A stretch of DNA of 64,000 bases from Nelumbo lutea (Eukaryota > Streptophyta > Magnoliopsida > Proteales > Nelumbonaceae): assembly GCA_022828595.1 (NCBI GenBank), contig JAKGHH010000008.1:4772728-4836727 (forward strand). Direction: 5' to 3'. The number at the start of each line of letters is the position of its first letter. Position 1 is the first letter of the stretch. The notes below the pieces were generated by a model that worked only from the letters and a program-made list of their open reading frames with translations, ran no database searches and had not been told where the DNA came from. Positions 1-9,829 of this stretch are shown here, piece after piece. Made by a program: the position numbers and the translations under genes.

Positions 1-487
1 TTATATTTAGTATACTTAACTGTAATCTTTGTTTGCATTTACAATTTATATCTTTATAGCCTGCTTTAGAGTTGGTATTTACAACTTTTGGGTCCATTTC
101 TTGTTGTAATAAAATTAAAAGCCAAACAGCTGGGACTACAAGGCCCTTTTTTGGAGTTGGGATTTTAAATAATTGTAGGCTAAGTTCGTGAATATGTGAT
201 TCCAAAAAAAATCCTTGTGCATGGATTGATTTCAGAGCCTACTCTTTATTCTATTAGAATTTGTAGGAAGAAATACGTCAGCAACCTGGCCATGGATTCG
301 GACTCTAGCGTTTAAATCACAAATTAAATGTGTTTTATTGGCATCGATGAAAACTATTATGTGCTTTCTGTTTGGTCTATGTCAGGTTTTAATTCCATAG
401 TGCTATATTTCTAAATGTGTGATCGTTACTAGTTGACACTTTGTAGCGTTCTGGCCATGGATTCTGACGTGCATTTTTATCTGTCAG
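1..487 (+). other. eIF4A intron sequence
   Basis: Non-coding, T-rich sequence directly upstream of the eIF4A exon that ends in a pyrimidine-rich tract and an AG acceptor. The 14-base string ctggccatggattc occurs twice, near 286 and 451, suggesting a small local duplication. Nothing else is recognised. Confidence 0.7.
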
Positions 488-1123
488 ATCTATGATATTT
501 TCCAGCTCCTGCCATCAAAAGTTCAAGTTGGGGTTTTTTCTGCTACAATGCCACCTGAGGCCCTTGAGATCACAAGGAAGTTCATGAACAAGCCTGTAAG
601 GATTTTGGTGAAGCGTGATGAGCTCACTCTTGAGGGTATTAAGCAATTTTATGTCAACGTTGAAAAGGAGGACTGGAAACTTGAGACACTATGTGATTTG
701 TACGAGACTTTGGCCATCACACAGAGTGTCATTTTTGTGAACACTCGACGCAAAGTTGACTGGCTTACTGACAAGATGCGGAATCGTGACCACACAGTAT
801 CTGCCACCCATGGAGATATGGACCAGAACACCAGGGATATTATCATGCGTGAATTTAGGTCTGGTTCCTCTCGTGTGCTTATCACCACAGATCTCTTGGC
901 TCGTGGTATTGATGTGCAACAAGTTTCTCTTGTCATAAACTACGATCTTCCTACACAGCCTGAAAACTACCTCCATCGAATTGGTCGTAGTGGACGGTTT
1001 GGAAGGAAAGGTGTTGCCATCAACTTTGTGACACGTGATGATGAGAGGATGCTATTTGACATACAGAGGTTCTATAATGTAGTCATTGAGGAGTTGCCAT
1101 CAAATGTTGCTGATCTCCTCTGA
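488..1123 (+). CDS. eIF4A: eIF4A, C-terminal exon (partial gene)
   Basis: This is the last coding exon of eukaryotic initiation factor 4A, the DEAD-box RNA helicase of the eIF4F cap-binding complex, acting in the cytoplasm. The reading frame runs from an AG acceptor at 486-487 through [11 protein letters not shown] and [12 protein letters not shown] to a TGA at 1121-1123. SAT is helicase motif III. The RecA-like domain 2 motifs follow: [10 protein letters not shown] (motif IV), [18 protein letters not shown] (motif V region) and [13 protein letters not shown] (motif VI). The protein ends SNVADLL as plant eIF4A does. The ATG at 548 is internal, so it is not the true start. The N-terminal half with the Q motif, Walker A and DEAD box lies to the left of the window. 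No break is visible, so the gene is probably functional. The conservation makes the eIF4A call secure; which paralogue it is cannot be said. Confidence 0.95.
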   Translation: MYDIFQLLPSKVQVGVFSATMPPEALEITRKFMNKPVRILVKRDELTLEGIKQFYVNVEKEDWKLETLCDLYETLAITQSVIFVNTRRKVDWLTDKMRNRDHTVSATHGDMDQNTRDIIMREFRSGSSRVLITTDLLARGIDVQQVSLVINYDLPTQPENYLHRIGRSGRFGRKGVAINFVTRDDERMLFDIQRFYNVVIEELPSNVADLL

Positions 1124-2583
1124 TGAGTTTTGTTCGTGGTTTATATGAAGGTAAGACTAAGATGCTTTTTATTTGCCAAGTACTATTTAATGTTGGCTCT
1201 TTTATAGGTTTAGTGCCTTAATTAGTGTCTTTGAACTTATCTTACTGTCGAGTAAAATGGGTCCTGCACATTTGTAATGGGGAATTTATGATTGCCCATT
1301 TTGGGTGTGAATGGGTATCTGTTGTTGCGAATTTTTTGTATATTTTTTTTATTACCGAAAAGAGGTAGTTTGGATTGGTTCATTTTTTTTCCCTTTATTT
1401 ATGCTTTGGTTTTATTTTTAATATGTTGAGAGGGGATACTGTGTAGAATGAAAACATGATTTGTTAATGTTGGATACAGGAATTCTCTTCAATATTGAAT
1501 CTCTGCCTTAACGTTAATATTTTTTTTCTTCGACTGGGATTCATTGAGGAATACAAGGTAGGTCAACTTTAGTTACCCGGTTTATTTTCGTTTTTTATTT
1601 TATATACTTTTGGCATCGCCATGGTGCTTGTGCTTATATGGGATTCCCCTTCCACCCGAATGAATCCCTTGAACCGAAAATGAGCATAACCGTGTCGCGT
1701 TTGGTCTTATAATGTGTTTTATCAGCAATTTTGGTGCTTATGTGGAGCGTGGACAGTCTAAATTTGAAAGAAATTTATACCGTGATTTAATGGTGTTGCT
1801 TCTAGCGTACATTTCTCTCAGTTGCGAATTTGGGAACCCGCCGGCCACCGACGATACAATGGTGTGTCAAAGTCCCAGGTGAAGAGTAATGAATTAAACG
1901 GGTCAAAATGCACGACCTGAAGTAAAAGCTTATCGGGTTAATTTTTCAGACGCCATTCAGAACGATTTGTTATCTAAATTCTAAAACGTCTGATTCTAAG
2001 AGATGGCCTTCGAAGTGACTTTTTTCCCCAAAGTTTAGTTTTTCCCTTTTTTTTTTGAATTAAGCCCGTGGGTAATACAATTCATTTACCAAAATGAAAG
2101 TACTTAGTTAGGAGGCATCCTCCGCCTCCGCCAAGATGTTCAATACAAACAGGAGGATAAAGATGCCAATGTTGTGAGTTAAAGAGAGTCAAACGTTGTC
2201 TTTGATGCAGGTTGGGGATTCTATTAGAGGCAGTGTTTTTGAACTGCTGTTGATCTGGATGGTCAGACCTCATTCTGCCTTGGAACTGTTTAGACAATCG
2301 GTTCCATTTTACTTTTAACCCGGTCTTTGTTTCTTTGGTAAAAAATTGTTGATTTGGTCAGTTACTTGCTGATTTGGGTGGCAAAACATCAATTCATTCA
2401 AACTGTTTATGGCTGATTTTTATTTTTTATTATTATTTTTTATTTTTTAGGTTGGAACAGACTGTTTGAATTGGATGGTTGAACCATTGACCTAGAAACT
2501 GGAAACTGATGACCAGAATGGTTCTGGTTCTGGGTCGGTTCTTTAAACCTTTATAGATGGACCTTTGTGAATATCAATATGCC
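1124..2583. other. eIF4A 3' flank and spacer
   Basis: Sequence after the eIF4A stop. The first few hundred bases are T-rich and should hold the 3' UTR and polyadenylation site. No further gene or repeat was recognised; the short open frames here have no recognisable protein features. Confidence 0.5.
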
Positions 2584-2700
2584 CAAGGTTCAAAATGTTG
2601 ATACGCCCGATACACCGCTAGGGGAGCCGGTTTAGGGATCCTCTACCCCCTGAACCGGTCAGACCTCCGATACACCCACTGTAGGGGCGTATCGGAGGGG
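2584..2700. mobile_element. GATAC-type inverted-repeat element, truncated (copy A)
   Basis: Starts with the family's outer repeat (caaggttcaaaatgttgata), then cccgatac, and then jumps into the internal part with the ccctgaaccggtcagac and cgatacacccactgtagggg strings shared with the copies at 4221 and 59155. The right outer repeat is missing, so the copy is internally deleted and 3' truncated. It carries no coding sequence. Confidence 0.6.
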
Positions 2701-4220
2701 AGATGGTTTAAGGATTTGCTATTAAACTTGTTTTTTTTTTTGTTTTTTTTCTTTTCCATTTTCATTACCATAGGGAGATGGCCAAATTGATCATGCACCA
2801 TCTGTAACACAGGAGTAAGGATGGTGGATCGTCCTTTGCTGTCTTCCCCAGAAAGAACTAAAGGGGTCGCGTCACCATACTTTCAGCTTCTACTCAGTCC
2901 ACCAACTATGGAACATGAAGTCCCAACAAAACTAGCTTCTCCTTTACTCAAACTACTGTCACATTTCACAACTTTTAGCTTTTTCTTCTTCCCTTTTTTT
3001 TTTTTTTTATATAACTTTTTGAAGTTGCGTTTCATACTTTAATTCGATAGTACGAAATGGATCTTTAAATAATATTATATTATATTTTCTGGAAGGAATT
3101 TCTGATGCATCCATCGTGAAGTCGTGATTGTGTTTGGTGTTCTCGCTCGTTCCTCTCCACTGTTAACTCTATTCTTCTCTACGCCATAGCAGTTGAAGAA
3201 TCTATTATAGAAAGGGGGAGTTCAGATCTGCGCCCCACAACGTTATATACCACATTCTCCCGTACTTTTTAGTGAATATTTATGGGAGATGTTCCCAATG
3301 CATGGTCGATGTGCCTATGAGGCGCCCATTTATGAGGAATGTATTGTGGAACATTATGGGGTGCAAATGTAAACTCTTGAAAGGGGTATAGTCTTGTGAT
3401 CCATTATGAATTTGCTAGTCACAAAATGTTTTATGATTATACCCATAAAACACTATCGTCCTTTATTGCAACCATCTCCCTATAAAAGAAAAGAGAAATA
3501 TTTTTAATGTCCAATTGTAATGTTCTATGAATAGAAATGTAGGAACAACTTATGAGTAGCAGATCCGAATTCTTTGTGATCGGCTCAATTTAGCATATAA
3601 AGGATAAATGTATGATAGATGATGAATCCGTACTCCTTGGTATGAGAAATTAGATGGGCGATGAGGATTGGGTCCGGCTTCTCTTAAATTCAGTAGGCTC
3701 TAGGAGAATGAGATGGGCTTGTTTAGAAAAAACGGAGGATCATTGGATACAATATTCTCTAATCTATGTTAGTTTTGATGGGTAAATTTGGCAAAAAGCA
3801 AGCTAAATCTGATCATTTGATATTCTTTTTTCGTTTTTTTTTTTTTTTTGTAATCCAACAAATAATGGTAGATTTGTAGGTTTGAACTTTGAAGTTAGGG
3901 CCCGCTTGTTGGTAAGGGGAGGGGGTGAGTATGAGTCTTATAGAAAATTCATTTTTTTATGGGTAATTTTTTAGCAATTTACTTAAGAAATTTTGCTCAT
4001 TTATTAGGGCTGAATTTAGTTATAACAAAATAATTTTCCAACAAATTTGAACATGATCTGTGTCCGTACATCTTACCATGAGAGTGGGGCCCATGGTAAG
4101 ATGTGTGAACACATATCATGTTGGAACTTGTTAGAAAGTATTTCGTCGTCAGTAAATCCCAGCTCCCATTAAGTTGGAATCTGTTGTCAACAAAATACAT
4201 TCCAACACTTTTATTAGTAA
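2701..4220. other. Spacer, no feature recognised
   Basis: AT-rich spacer with several poly-T runs (for example near 2730, 2995 and 3835). I see no coding region or repeat that I can name. Confidence 0.4.
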
Positions 4221-4465
4221 CGTTCAAAATATCGATATGCCCGATATGTCGGTATGAGCGTATTGGACGAATGAATACTGTTTCTTTTTTTGTTTTTTTT
4301 TTGTTTTTTTTCCTGAAATCAGTTCAAGGGGGCTAGTTTAGGGCTCCTCCATCCCCTGAACCGATTAGACCCCCGATACACCAACTATAGGGGAGTATTG
4401 GAGGGGTCTCAAAATGATACATATCGATTGATACGAGCCGATACGTGTCGATACTTTGAACCTTG
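4221..4465. mobile_element. GATAC-type inverted-repeat element, near full length (copy B)
   Basis: About 245 bp. Its ends are imperfect inverted repeats: cgttcaaaatatcgatatg on the left and gtcgatactttgaaccttg on the right. Inside are poly-T, an inner inverted repeat (agttcaaggggg / cccctgaacc), the cccgatacacc block and a ggaggggtctc block. It has the same parts in the opposite order to the copy at 59155, so both orientations are present. There is no ORF, so it is a non-autonomous MITE-like element; the superfamily is unknown and no clear target-site duplication was seen. Confidence 0.65.
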
Positions 4466-4520
4466 CTTCCTACATAATCTAACATGCGCATCTCACCATG
4501 AAACTTAGGCTAGGTCTTAC

Positions 4521-5502
4521 CAAGGTTCAAAATATTGCAATGTATCGGTCCGTATCAGCTGGTACATATTGTTTCGACAAGAACCCAATACGCGGAATGT
4601 GTATAAATCATTCATTCCGTTTCTTTTTGTATGTATCAGCCGATACGAGCACGTGTCGGACTATTTCGGATCTGTATCAAGCGATACGGGCCTGATACAT
4701 TCCAATATGGGCCTGAAATAGTCTGATACAGTTTAGATCCATATCGTTATTCGTCAATCCATATTTAATACCAAATCTCTCATTAATGTCATTTATTTAA
4801 GTCTAATTTCTCTTTCATTAATTATTCAATTACTCCAAGGCAAATTTAAATTTAAATTTTAGCACCTAATTCAAATTCTCTCATAAATTCCTTTAATTAA
4901 TGATCCACTATCATTAATTTCATTTTGTTAGTGCAAAGACTTCACATTTTAGGCTATAGCAAGATTCAAACCTTGGTCACTTGATTTTAAGTTTTAACAA
5001 CCACAAGTTCGCCAATGAGCCACACATATTTGTTTGCAATGATTATACATATTTTTAATTTTAAGTAAATTTTCACTTTTCTTAATGAGTGACAAGTTTT
5101 TCTTAATAAATGCTAGAATTAATTATTAAAATTTATATACCAATAAATATTAATATTAATTATATTGGTTTTTGAAATTTGCCATTCACATTTTAGTTTT
5201 TTTTTTGTTTTTTTATATTTTAGTTTTCCATCATTTTTCAACGATTACTAATTGTGTCCCGATATATCACACTTTATATAAACCATTAAATTATGGTTTT
5301 TTACATTTAAATGGCTTATTTACAATCATAAAAAATTTGTAAATATAGTTAGTAATATATTTTTTAAGATTTATTTGAATTTTTATCATATTTATGTGTA
5401 TCTTGATTTTTTGTCCGTATCCATACGTCCTAAGCATATCCCAATATGTCTCTTAAAATTGTCTTTCCGATACACCTTGCGTTTCCGATACTTTGAAGCT
5501 TG
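4521..5502. mobile_element. GATAC-type element, long form (copy C)
   Basis: Bounded by caaggttcaaaatattgcaa on the left and ccgatactttgaagcttg on the right, inverted versions of each other and of the shorter copies. The first 220 bp and last 100 bp are dense in gtatcggt/cgatac strings; the centre is AT-rich unique-looking sequence without coding potential. The flanks carry ggtctta on the left and ggtcttt on the right, a possible imperfect target-site duplication. Read as a long, about 980-bp, relative of the 240-bp copies. Confidence 0.5.
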
Positions 5503-5620
5503 GGTCTTTCTATAAAAGTTGAACTCATCATGAATGGGATGTGGTTGGAACTTATTCTATTGGTATGAGATTGGAGAGTTCACTTCCGTTAGGTAAACGC
5601 TCATCTAGCAGCCCTTATAG

Positions 5621-5691
5621 CCTTGCATTGGGAATATCTCCCTACCCATGTGCTTTATTTCATGGGGAGATATTTCCAATGCAAGGTTGCA
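5621..5691. repeat. Imperfect hairpin
   Basis: Arms of about 26-30 bases beginning ccttgcattgg and ending ccaatgcaagg, with the internal match atatctccc / gggagatat, separated by a loop of about 11 bases. A sequence with gggagatgttcccaatgca near 3290 resembles one arm, so it may be a dispersed small repeat. Confidence 0.5.
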
Positions 5692-5865
5692 AGAGGCTGT
5701 TGGGATGGTGTGAGCATGGGCTTGCCCTAACCGAAGCTAATCTCAAGATCGGAACTCCTAATTGAAAGCACTTTGGATCAGTTACCCACAAAATATTCCT
5801 ACATCTATATGCACAAAACAAATGAAAAAAGAGATATTCTAAATGCATAGGTCTGTGGGTAGGGG

Positions 5866-6260
5866 TGGCCTTGAGATGAGCTGTTTACAAGCTATTTGAG
5901 TTTGGCTTGACTCGTTCTAAACTAAGCTTCGAGCCAAACTCAAGCTTAATATATGGGCTCGTTTGCTAATCGAGTCGAGCTCAAGCTTAATACAATTCAG
6001 ATCGTGAGGCTCACGAGCCTAGTCAAGTATATGTACGTAGAGTGTCACCTTGGCTAGGTACTTCATCAACTGAGGAAGACCTCAACTCAGCACCTCGATT
6101 ATTAGGTATATGTGCAATCAGAGACAACTGAACTTGAGCCAAATTGAACTTGAACTTCCAAACTTTTGAATCAAACTCAAATCTCTAATTCGAACCGAAC
6201 TAGAACATAATAATTTATGACCGAGCCAAAACTCAAATAACTCGACTCGAATCCACACCA
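5866..6260. repeat. Dispersed CTCGAGC/CAAGCTT-type repeat
   Basis: Several imperfect copies of words such as gagccaaactcaagctt, gctcgagctcaagctt and cgaaccgaac occur in both orientations. Repeats with these words are common in plant spacers. No coding region or element boundary can be set. Confidence 0.35.
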
Positions 6261-8113
6261 ATCTGTGGGTAGGGAGGTAAGAACAAATAGTGTGGGTAGC
6301 AGATCCAAGCTCAATTGAAAGGTAGGTGCTCGGAAGTGACTTAGTGGGGGCCCAGGACCACATCCTTTCCATCCATCCATTTCCATTTTCTATAACAGAC
6401 GTCGGTTAGTTCAATTAATAAGCTTGAAAAGCGTAGGCCAGATATTATTGTGTCCAACACTGTCCATCACCATCAGTGGATTTGGTCAACATTTCAACCT
6501 GTCAGAGTATCCTTCAATCTATCGTGCCACTCCTACAACTTGTACCCAGAGACGACCTTACCTAACAGTTCGGTCCAAATTTCCTTGATTCACCCTAATT
6601 CTCCCTTAACTCTTGACTATTAACTCAACCGTTTGAATTTGAACACAACCAAACCTGACATTATACAAAGTCGAAACGAATTTGCCTTCTAACACCGGAG
6701 ACCAGACCGGGTTTATCCAAAATCTGGGACCAATTTCTACGTGGTCAGTCTGTCTATTGTCAAATGTGGGACCCACCGTCATTTTCTTTTCCAGAAAAAA
6801 AGATAGGTGATTGCGTCCATGCATTAATGTTGATTCCGATCGTGTGTGTTATCCATGCGTGAAAATACTAATTGTGATGGTGATCTGTTAACGAGTCAGC
6901 TTCTTTCGTGAGATCGATGTGGGTGACGTATTCTTGCCGAAAAAAAAGTTATCAGCCGGCGGGATGAAGGTGAATGTATATGTGATACAACTACAACAAA
7001 CGAAACGGAACGAACGAACCCTCGAATGAGGATTCATGGTTGCTTTTTGAAATTTTGAATCTGGTGGGTTTGGAACTAATTAATGGATTTCTATTCGGCC
7101 ATTCCAAGAATCCCCAGATTTTGTTGGTTTGGGATTTTTCGATGTCATGGAATTCACAAAACAAAAGCATGGAAAAAAGTTGTAGAATTTTGTGTTGCTT
7201 TTGAATTCCTTATCGAGGTGGATTCAGAAATTCAAATTCATTCTGCATTTCTGCGCCCCCCCACCACAATAATAACGACATGAATATATATATATATATC
7301 GTCCATCATATGGTGATCTCATTGGACTGCCTGGCACAGAATCTTCCAGTCCACACAAGCCTTTTTTGTTACTTCATTCAAAAAAATGGTTTTTAAAATA
7401 AAAATATAAAATTTCCTATAGAAAAATTTTGTAGGAAATTTAAATATTTAATTATAACCCATTAAGTGAAGGCGTTGGCCATTGTTTGGCTCCAACTAAT
7501 TTCCAACTAGAAGATTTCTGGATTGTTTTGTCAAGCTCACTATGATGGAATTGAATAAAGTTGGGCGAGAGATTGAAAAAAAATAATTTAAGATTTCTGG
7601 ATTCTTAGGTTCATTTGATTCTCAATTGAATAATCTATTCCTATAATCTGTTTGATTAAGACAATAATGGAAATGAAAATTGAAATTTTGAAATCAGTAA
7701 GAGTGAAATTTCATTATCAAAGGAGGGAAAATGAATGGCCATTCCCTCAAATAGGGAAATACCATCCATCAGAAAAGGGAATGAAATTTCGATTCCTCTC
7801 AACTAAACAATTGGAATGGAATAGCCCATTCCAATTTTGATTCCAAATCCCTATTCCTGCAAACTAAATAAGAACTTTTATTTTCTAGGTGCTCTGTTTT
7901 TTTTGGTCTGATTTATTTGACTTTATCTTCGAAAGAGAGAGAGAAACGGAAACGTTGAAATAATTTTATAGATTATAGATTATTATCTATAAACCCATAA
8001 TACCATCAATATCAAAGTATAATGGGTCAAACAAATCAACAATTCAACCGTCTCCATCTGGCCGATCATTTACCAAGCCAACAGGTTTTGTTATCAAGTT
8101 AAAAGGTTGGACC
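6261..8113. other. Spacer, no gene recognised
   Basis: AT-rich spacer. A short (AT)n microsatellite lies near 7285-7299. Sequence around 7605-7876 has repeated attcc/ggaat words in opposite orientation, which could be an old MITE, but I could not define ends. Confidence 0.35.
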
Positions 8114-8274
8114 CAAGGTTCAAATTATTATTATATCGGGAGCACCCTGATACACCTCTATAGATATGTATCGGGAGTGGAGGAGCCTTAAATCGACCCC
8201 CTAAATGGATTAAAAAAAAAAGGGACTGTCCGATATGCCCCTATCAGCATATGCAATATATCGATATTTAAGGC
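8114..8274. mobile_element. GATAC-type element, degraded (copy D)
   Basis: Begins caaggttcaaattattatta and ends atatatcgatatttaaggctt. Between them are tatcggga, tgatacacctctatagat, a ggaggagcc...gaccccc block, an A-run and tccgatatgcccctatcagc. All of these occur in the same general arrangement in other copies. It is diverged and lies 80 bp from the insertion point of the E1 retrotransposon. Confidence 0.5.
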
Positions 8275-8348
8275 TTTAGTTGGACCAAATAAACATTATA
8301 ACCAGATCACTGCTGTAGGGATGTCCTTTAAAAAAATAAAGTAAGAAT

Positions 8349-8353
8349 GATTC
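8349..8353. repeat. E1 target-site duplication, left
   Basis: GATTC, repeated exactly at 18722-18726 immediately outside the other LTR. Five-base duplication as made by Gypsy integrases. Confidence 0.9.
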
Positions 8354-9149
8354 TCACGGTGTGCAATTCGGCTGGTTCTAATTGTCAACGGCCTTGTCTC
8401 TGAACAGAGTTACAGAGAACCTGAAACGGAGAAGATAAGGGAATTCCGAGGGGAACCCGGTAAGATTGCTCTGAAGTTCAAGTTAGTATTCTCTCAAAAG
8501 CAAGATAAAACCAGATGGCGCAAAGTTCACATACCTTGTTCTTGGGGGGTAGGGAGCCTTTTATAACCACTTCGCACACTCACTCCGAGGCTTATGTCAG
8601 GTCGAATATGATTACTTCTGTGCTCTGCCAGTTCGGGTGTCATCCCCTCTGCTGGGACAGAACTGCCACTGCTCCTTGTCGGAACCGTCTCTGTAATCGG
8701 AGATGGCGGTGGCCGTTTGAAGTGTGGCTGTCAAGCGTCAGATCCCAAGTTAGTCAAGTGCGCCGCCCCTGGATACGAACTTCCTCGGTGTCAGGCATGG
8801 TACAGTTGTTCAGTTCGGCATCCTGGAGGCGAAGTGCTGGAGTGGTGAGCGAGGTGGAGTCTTGAGTTCGGATAGAGGTGTGTCCCGAGCTGCCATGGGG
8901 CAGGCCAGTTCGGGTTATTGCCCTTCGTGTTTGGCTTGGGGCCTAAGGGAGAGTTCGGGCTCCTTGTAGGGAGTTCGGGCTCCTTGTAGGGAGTCCGGGC
9001 TCCTAGTAGGGAGTTCAAACTGTTGGTAGGGAGTTCGGACCGCTGGTTCGTCCCTTTGGTGCTCACGCCTTGGGCGCACTGTTGCGCCAAGCTGTTGCCT
9101 TTGCCACGTGTTGCGTAATTACGAGGTCGGGCCAAATCTTCCTTCATCA
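8354..9149 (-). repeat. E1 3' LTR
   Basis: 796 bp; ends in catca on the plus strand, the complement of the TGATG start. Its other end reads tcacggtg where the 5' LTR copy has tgatggtg, so the terminal CA dinucleotide has mutated. A TATA-like ttttata lies at 8559-8565 (TATAAAA on the element strand). Confidence 0.92.
8951..9050. repeat. 21-bp tandem repeat in E1 3' LTR
   Basis: Five copies starting at 8951, 8972, 8993, 9014 and 9035, of the form gagttcgggctccttgtagg, the last two diverged. It lies in the U3 part of the LTR. The other LTR (about 18533-18605) has a shorter, more diverged version, which accounts for part of the length difference. Confidence 0.85.
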
Positions 9150-9165
9150 ATTGCCCCCACTCCTC
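9150..9165 (-). other. E1 polypurine tract
   Basis: On the minus strand the sequence next to the 3' LTR reads aggagtgggggcaat, a purine-rich plus-strand primer site. E2 has the near-identical aggagtggggggcaat in the same place. Confidence 0.8.
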
Positions 9166-9376
9166 GTGCTAAGGGCCTTGCCCTGGCGCAGGGAATTTGC
9201 ATGGTGGTAGGTGGATTTGTCCCGTACTTCAAATTTCAATAGCGCGAGGTGCATTGCCAGGGTTCTTTGGGTTTCTCGAGCGCCCAAAAGGCAGAAAACG
9301 CGTCGACCTGCTTACAAATGCTAACAGACATGGTGGTCCGCGCTTATTTCAAATTTCAAAAAAGCGCACCACTGGG

Positions 9377-9562
9377 AGACGTGATAGCGGGTCTTTTCGA
9401 ATTTGAAAAAATGCGTCATTGCCGTTTGTAATGCGAGGAGATGTGCGCTGGCGTTCTGTCAGTTTTAGAAAGACGTGTGTTGTCGTCCTGTCAGTTTCAG
9501 AAAGACGTGCGCCGACATTTTGTCAATTTCAGAAAGACGTGCGCCAATCACGTCTCGGTCTC
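9377..9562 (+). promoter_or_regulatory. Cluster of ACGT-core motifs upstream of the E1 antisense gene
   Basis: Five ACGT cores within 190 bp: gagacgtgat, agacgtgtg, agacgtgcgcc twice, and cacgtct. Three of them sit in a roughly 37-bp tandem repeat with cagtttcagaaagacgtg. ACGT-core words are the usual targets of plant bZIP factors; binding here is inference. E2 has seven such cores at 35086-35260 in the equivalent place. Confidence 0.5.
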
Positions 9563-9639
9563 AGGAGACATGCGGTCAGCGTGACTGCGGGCCGTCGGAT
9601 TGGCTTTGATCTGCATTGTTGGTTCTTGGTTACTGTGGG

Positions 9640-9647
9640 TATAAATA
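9640..9647 (+). promoter_or_regulatory. TATA box of the E1 antisense gene
   Basis: TATAAATA followed by GCGGGGGACCCC, 190 bp before the antisense-gene ATG at 9830. The same TATAAATAG plus GGGGGACCCC is found in E2 at 34994-35001 on the other strand, with similar spacing. Confidence 0.7.
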
Positions 9648-9829
9648 GCGGGGGACCCCAGTCGCTTTGTCACTTCTGCGCTTTGCTTCTTGAGCTCGCG
9701 TCCAAGTTTCAGCTCGCGTCCAGGCTTTTAGTTCTCCTTCAAGGTTTTTTGCTTGTGTTCCAATTTCCGTAGTCTATTCAAACCTTTTTCCGGGTGAGTA
9801 CTTTCCTGGAATCTACATTTTTTTCCTTG

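Noticed and set aside
2821..3042. Small protein frame of 73 codons
   Set aside because: It ends in a poly-Phe stretch made by a T-run and shows no domain or splice context.
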